Assembly: GCA_050084515.1 (NCBI GenBank)
Contig: CM114275.1
Coordinates: forward strand, 25,172,001-25,236,000
Direction: 5' to 3'
DNA: 64,000 bases
Origin: Blasia pusilla
Lineage: Eukaryota > Marchantiophyta > Marchantiopsida > Blasiales
Under the pieces are notes generated by a model that was given only the letters and a program-made list of their open reading frames with translations, had not been told where the DNA came from and did not search any database. A program made the position numbers and the translations under genes. Below, one piece after another: positions 60,208 to 64,000 of this stretch. Position 1 is the first letter of the stretch; every line of letters starts with the position of its first letter.

Positions 60208-61703
60208 TCACGTCTTTTAGGATAGATCGGTGGGATCTAATAGAGCGCCTTTATGAGTAGTGGAGGACACGCCCAGTAGGTCAAGGGTGACCTGTTGAGG
60301 CCCTTGGAAACCTGAGATAGCAAGTTTCCCCTTCGTTTCGGCTCATTTGGAGCCATATTGAGGAACTTACTATTTTAGGTAAGTATCATTTTGAGTATAT
60401 GATCGACTTACTATTTTTGGTAAGTGGCCCTTGACCTCCTACATCAGGTCAAGAGCCAAGGAGGTGACTTGGGAGAATAGGTTACCATGGAGAGAGCTTG
60501 GGAGAGGGGAGGGGTATACCTCAAGGAGAGAGGGTTTGAGAGCTCATTCTCTCTTTGTTGAACCACTTGGCATGAGGCGGCGGAGCTATGGTCCCTTGCC
60601 TTGTGAGTGTAACCCGAGCCTCTCATTGGGAGAGTGGGTTTGGTTTGACATGAGAGAGAGTGCACACCTTTGAGAGCTATGGTGTGAGATGGTGTAGAGA
60701 GAGATTGGAGCTTACTTTACAAAGAGAGAATGAGAGAATGAGAGAGTGAGAGAGCTTCATGGGGGAGCTCGCTGGTCACTCGCTTTTTTTGCAGGTTGGG
60801 GACCGTGTTCCCCGTTCAGCGGCTCCTGGGAGTGCTCACCGGAGCAAGGGCTGCTTTCATTATTCTTTGCATTTGCCGATTTTTCGTGTGGAAGAGTGGC
60901 GCGCGGAAGCGCTGCCCAATTTCTGATAGGGATTGAGTATGGGGGCGGGTTGCCCCATACTGGTGCTCTCAGGAGCACCATGAAGCTTGCTGATTTGTAT
61001 TTTTACAGATGTTACATTTTCATTGGGAGAAATCAGCGCGGGAGCGCTGCCAAATTTTGTGTAGGAGAAAGAGACATTGGGCTTTACGACAGTCCCCGTC
61101 AGTTTTTACTGAAATGTCCGATTCTAAATACTTTTTAATACTAGCGTAGATCGTGAAGCTGTACATGCTGTGCAACAAACAATGCACAATTTGGAGTTGC
61201 GAGCAAAAAGTTATGGTCAATCTTGTAAAGCTGCCATTGCTAGGCAATTTTTAGGGTTAAATTATGCAAACCCTAAATCAGCCGCCACACCGGCGGCGGC
61301 CGTCGCCATCATAGTCACCGTCAATGGTCAACCGTCAACCGTCACCGTCAGCGGTGAACCGTCACTGTCAACGGTCCACCGTCCATTGTCCACCCTTTGG
61401 GTGCCATTGCCGCCATTACAGAGTGGAGGGTCTTCCACGACGTTCGTTGATTCCTTGACTTGCGTCACCACCACGTACTTTGTTTTGGCCGCCACCGTCA
61501 TCGCAATTTCTTCATCAACCAGTGATGGCAGATGACCTCCACTTATGGTGTTTGAGTTTTGATTTCATGCTGCTATGTTGTGATTGGTAGCCGCTCGACG
61601 ACGATCGAGTATCGTGCCGTGACGCCCGTAGCCGCAACGCGCCGCCGATTGCCGCGCCGTGCCGCTCGTGGCCGCACCGCACCGTATCGATCGCGGAGCC
61701 GCA

Positions 61704-61896
61704 CCGTCATTGTGGAGCAAAGTGTGGGTTTATTGTTGATTGAGGAGGGTATGCCGCCAATTGCCCCGCCGTGCCGCTCCTGGCCGCACCGCATCGTCTC
61801 GACCGTGGAGCCGCACCGCATCGTCTCGACCGTGGAGCCGCACCGTCATTGTGGAGCAAAGTGTGGGTTTATTGTTGATTGAGGAGGGTATGCCGC
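61704..61896 (+). repeat. Short tandem duplication in E4 leader
   Basis: CACCGTCATTGTGGAGCAAA through GAGGAGGGTATGCCGCC occurs at about 61703-61756 and again at 61841-61894, 138 bp apart, in a GCCGCACCG-rich background. Confidence 0.7.
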
Positions 61897-62620
61897 CGAG
61901 TGCCGCATCCCACCATCGAGGGCCGTGCCGTTCGTAGCCATTCCGTGCCGCCTGCAACGCCGCATCGTTCCACTGGGACCGCACTATCTATCGAGGAGTT
62001 TTGAGCAGCGTCAGTACGGGAGGAGTATGACTTGCAGATTGGAGGAGTTGTCTCCACGATCGAGTTGGGGTCGAGATTTGCGGTTGCTGAGGAGCGACAT
62101 CGACATGTGTTCTGGTCCTTTACCCTGCACGTGTGAGGGATTCTGGGATTTATTTGGGGATATTGGGTGTGTGGATGCTGAGAGCATCATTTATGTATGT
62201 GGTCTAGGGGACATAGACCTGTGTGGGATGTCCGGAGTTGAGGGTAGGTTTTCGATGAGATGATAGCCTGGTCGATTTGCCGCACCACGCCGCGTGTTGC
62301 CGCACGTTACACGTCTCGGGGAGAGAGAGTGTAGATCGAGTGCCGCATGTTTGGGATGAGTGATTGAGGGATTCCTCACGAGGTTCAGAGTGACCAAGTA
62401 AGAGGGGCACGAGGGTCATCACAGAGTCCATTCGGGACTTTGAGAGGCGAGGTGGTGAACCCGAGAGTAGCTCTAGAGGTTTTACGTGGAGTGGCGCGAG
62501 GTTCCGAGGGTCTCCACGTGAGGGACCACCTCGACCTCCTTCTGTGTCATCGTCAGACGAGGGGGAGGGTGTAGAGGAGTTTGTGAGCACATCGCCACAC
62601 GTTGTGAGTGGTCCTACTAG

Positions 62621-64000
62621 TTGGGCGACCGGGGTAGAGGACCGCGTAGGTTTTCAGGTGCAGTAGGCACGATTGAGTTGCACGATTTTATAGCAGAGTT
62701 TAGGAGTTGGTGCGACTCCCAGAGGGCCAGGAACTCTAGAGAGTTCAACCCATTTACAGCATGGAACGGTATGTTCCAGCATTTAGAGGGGGCGCCCATG
62801 GACGATTACCATGAGTTCTCTCAGAGATATCCATGTGAGATCGAGGTGTGGAGGCTCTACTATGACCCACATTATGTGTCATGGACGGAGCCGTTCCCAA
62901 ATGAGGAGGAGGAGTCAGGAGAGGCTACTGCCTCTTCCACTAGTGACGTTTTAGGAGGAGTCACTCGCACGGGAGCAGTTGCACCGTCTAGTCGGGTTCG
63001 TCCCAGGTTCAACCCTGTGGATGAGTTCTTTGCTGAGTTGAGGGCGAGCTACCAGGGGGTACGGACGGAGAAGTTGCGGAGCATCCACGACTTCCAGAGG
63101 CGCCCGAGTGAGAGTTTGCGTGAGGCTTACACTCGCTTGCGCTGGTTGATCAACGTCAATCAGGGGGTGATAGAGGCTCAGGCTATCCAGTCATGGTACG
63201 CGATGCTGGACCGAACCCTGCGGACACGGGTGCGGGAGGAGGGGGTGCTTCTTATGAACACCTCCCCTACATTGAGAGATGTTTTTAGGACCGCCGAGAA
63301 CATTGAGCGCAACATGGCGGAGGAGAGCGTAGCCACCATGGGTTCTGGGCGAGAGCAGTCACGATTGTCTGCACCACCTATGCAGCAACGTGGACTCTGA
63401 GATAGGTCGACTGTGGCACCACGAGCTCAGGGAGGATACCGGAAGGCCGTGCCACAGAGACCTGCGCCTTCATATGCGGCTCAGCAGAAGCCGCCTACTA
63501 TTACTTGTTGGTCATGTGGTGGAGCCCATCATCAACGCGATTGCACTCGTCAGGGTCATGGACGTGTGCCTCAGCATGGAGGAGGAGATGGTGCTGCTCC
63601 AAGAAGTTATCAGTTTGACTATTGTAGAGTTATGGTCATACACGTGCTAGGTGTTTCAGTTTACATCCTGAGTTACGTCCGGACCGAGGGCCAGAGAGGG
63701 CACTAGATCGAGTAGCCGGTCCGGGTGGGCCTAGAGATCGTGCACTAGGTGGTCCCGTTGGGGGACGAGGAGCTGGAGTTGCCCGACAGGGTGGTGGAGC
63801 TGCCCGTGGAGGAGGTAGAGTACCACCACCTAGACGCGCCGAGGGAGATGCCTTACATGAGGCTGGGATGGCTGCTCAGATACAGCAGCTACAGGAGCAG
63901 ATTGCCGCTATGGCATTGAGGTTACCCGATGCCGGATCCGTGGCATCGACATCATATGGAGCAGCCAGAGATATGGAGGATCCTGGATGGATGTGTAGGG
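62621..64000 (+). pseudogene. Retrotransposon gag with zinc knuckle (E4), one internal stop
   Basis: The open frame 62621-63400 encodes the capsid part: FNPFTAWNGMFQHLEGAPMD, then RPRFNPVDEFFAELRASYQG and SLREAYTRLRWLINVNQG, typical of plant gypsy gag. A TGA at 63398-63400 is followed in the same frame by VAPRAQGGYRKAVPQ and a zinc-knuckle-like motif CWSCGGAHHQRDC at about 63507-63545. The true start lies upstream: the word SGPTSW at ~62609 matches E1 but a shift separates it. The TGA fits a CGA to TGA change. Relation to the gag at 1-957 is close. Confidence 0.85.

Larger units (their letters stand above)
60208..64000 (+). mobile_element. Ty3/gypsy element E4, 5' part (LTR/leader and gag), cut by window edge
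   Basis: The LTR starts TGTCACGTCTTTTAGGATAG. Leader and gag follow as in E1, which is the same family in opposite orientation at the other end of the window. The element has neither the solo LTR found in E1 nor that found in E2. pol would lie to the right of the window. Confidence 0.8.

Overview
The window is nuclear DNA of a streptophyte plant. Two spliced plant genes lie in thick layers of transposons: a chloroplast SecY translocase (SCY1, 4.8-8.2 kb) and a laccase-like multicopper oxidase (19.6-22.9 kb). Introns are of plant type (GT-AG, roughly 100-600 nt), and the captured gene pieces (LIP2, RSH1) are plant nuclear genes for organelle functions. I cannot name the species. A seedless plant is possible, but the sequence alone does not prove it.

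Layout. 1-3792: 5' part of a Ty3/gypsy element on the minus strand, with a 609-bp solo LTR inside. 4804-8193: SCY1 (8 exons, intact). 8.2-13.6 kb: sequence of no recognised family. 13610-14639: solo LTR. 14.6-18.9 kb: degenerate repeats. 19597-22907: multicopper oxidase (6 exons, intact). 23.8-60.2 kb: nested transposons. 60208-64000: 5' half of a second copy of the left-edge gypsy family, on the plus strand.

The core is a Russian-doll nest. A gypsy gag gene (E5, 24.8-25.97 kb plus 55.19-55.63 kb) was split by another gypsy element (E2, 25970-55192). E2 was split by a 20.5-kb Mutator-like element (28586-49121) flanked by a 12-nt direct repeat. That element was split in its transposase gene by an 8.08-kb CACTA element (38359-46434) flanked by a 3-nt duplication. 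The CACTA element carries genomic pieces, introns included, of LIP2 (octanoyltransferase) and RSH1 (RelA/SpoT homologue), plus an array of 350-bp tandem repeats.

The most interesting system is the Mutator-like element. Removing the CACTA insert leaves about 12.5 kb with two divergent genes. The plus gene is a transposase with a zinc-binding N-terminal region, DDE-like blocks and a SWIM zinc finger. The minus gene joins a charged coiled-coil region, a ParB/sulfiredoxin-like domain (motif DGNHR) and two blocks that resemble a permuted amino-DNA-methyltransferase. About 35 copies of a 26-27-nt palindrome fill the introns, the shared promoter region and the flanks of this element, and I see none in its exons. 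The ParB-like/methyltransferase gene and the palindrome arrays together look like an undescribed transposon-encoded DNA recognition or marking module. Both genes are now decayed by stop codons and frameshifts.
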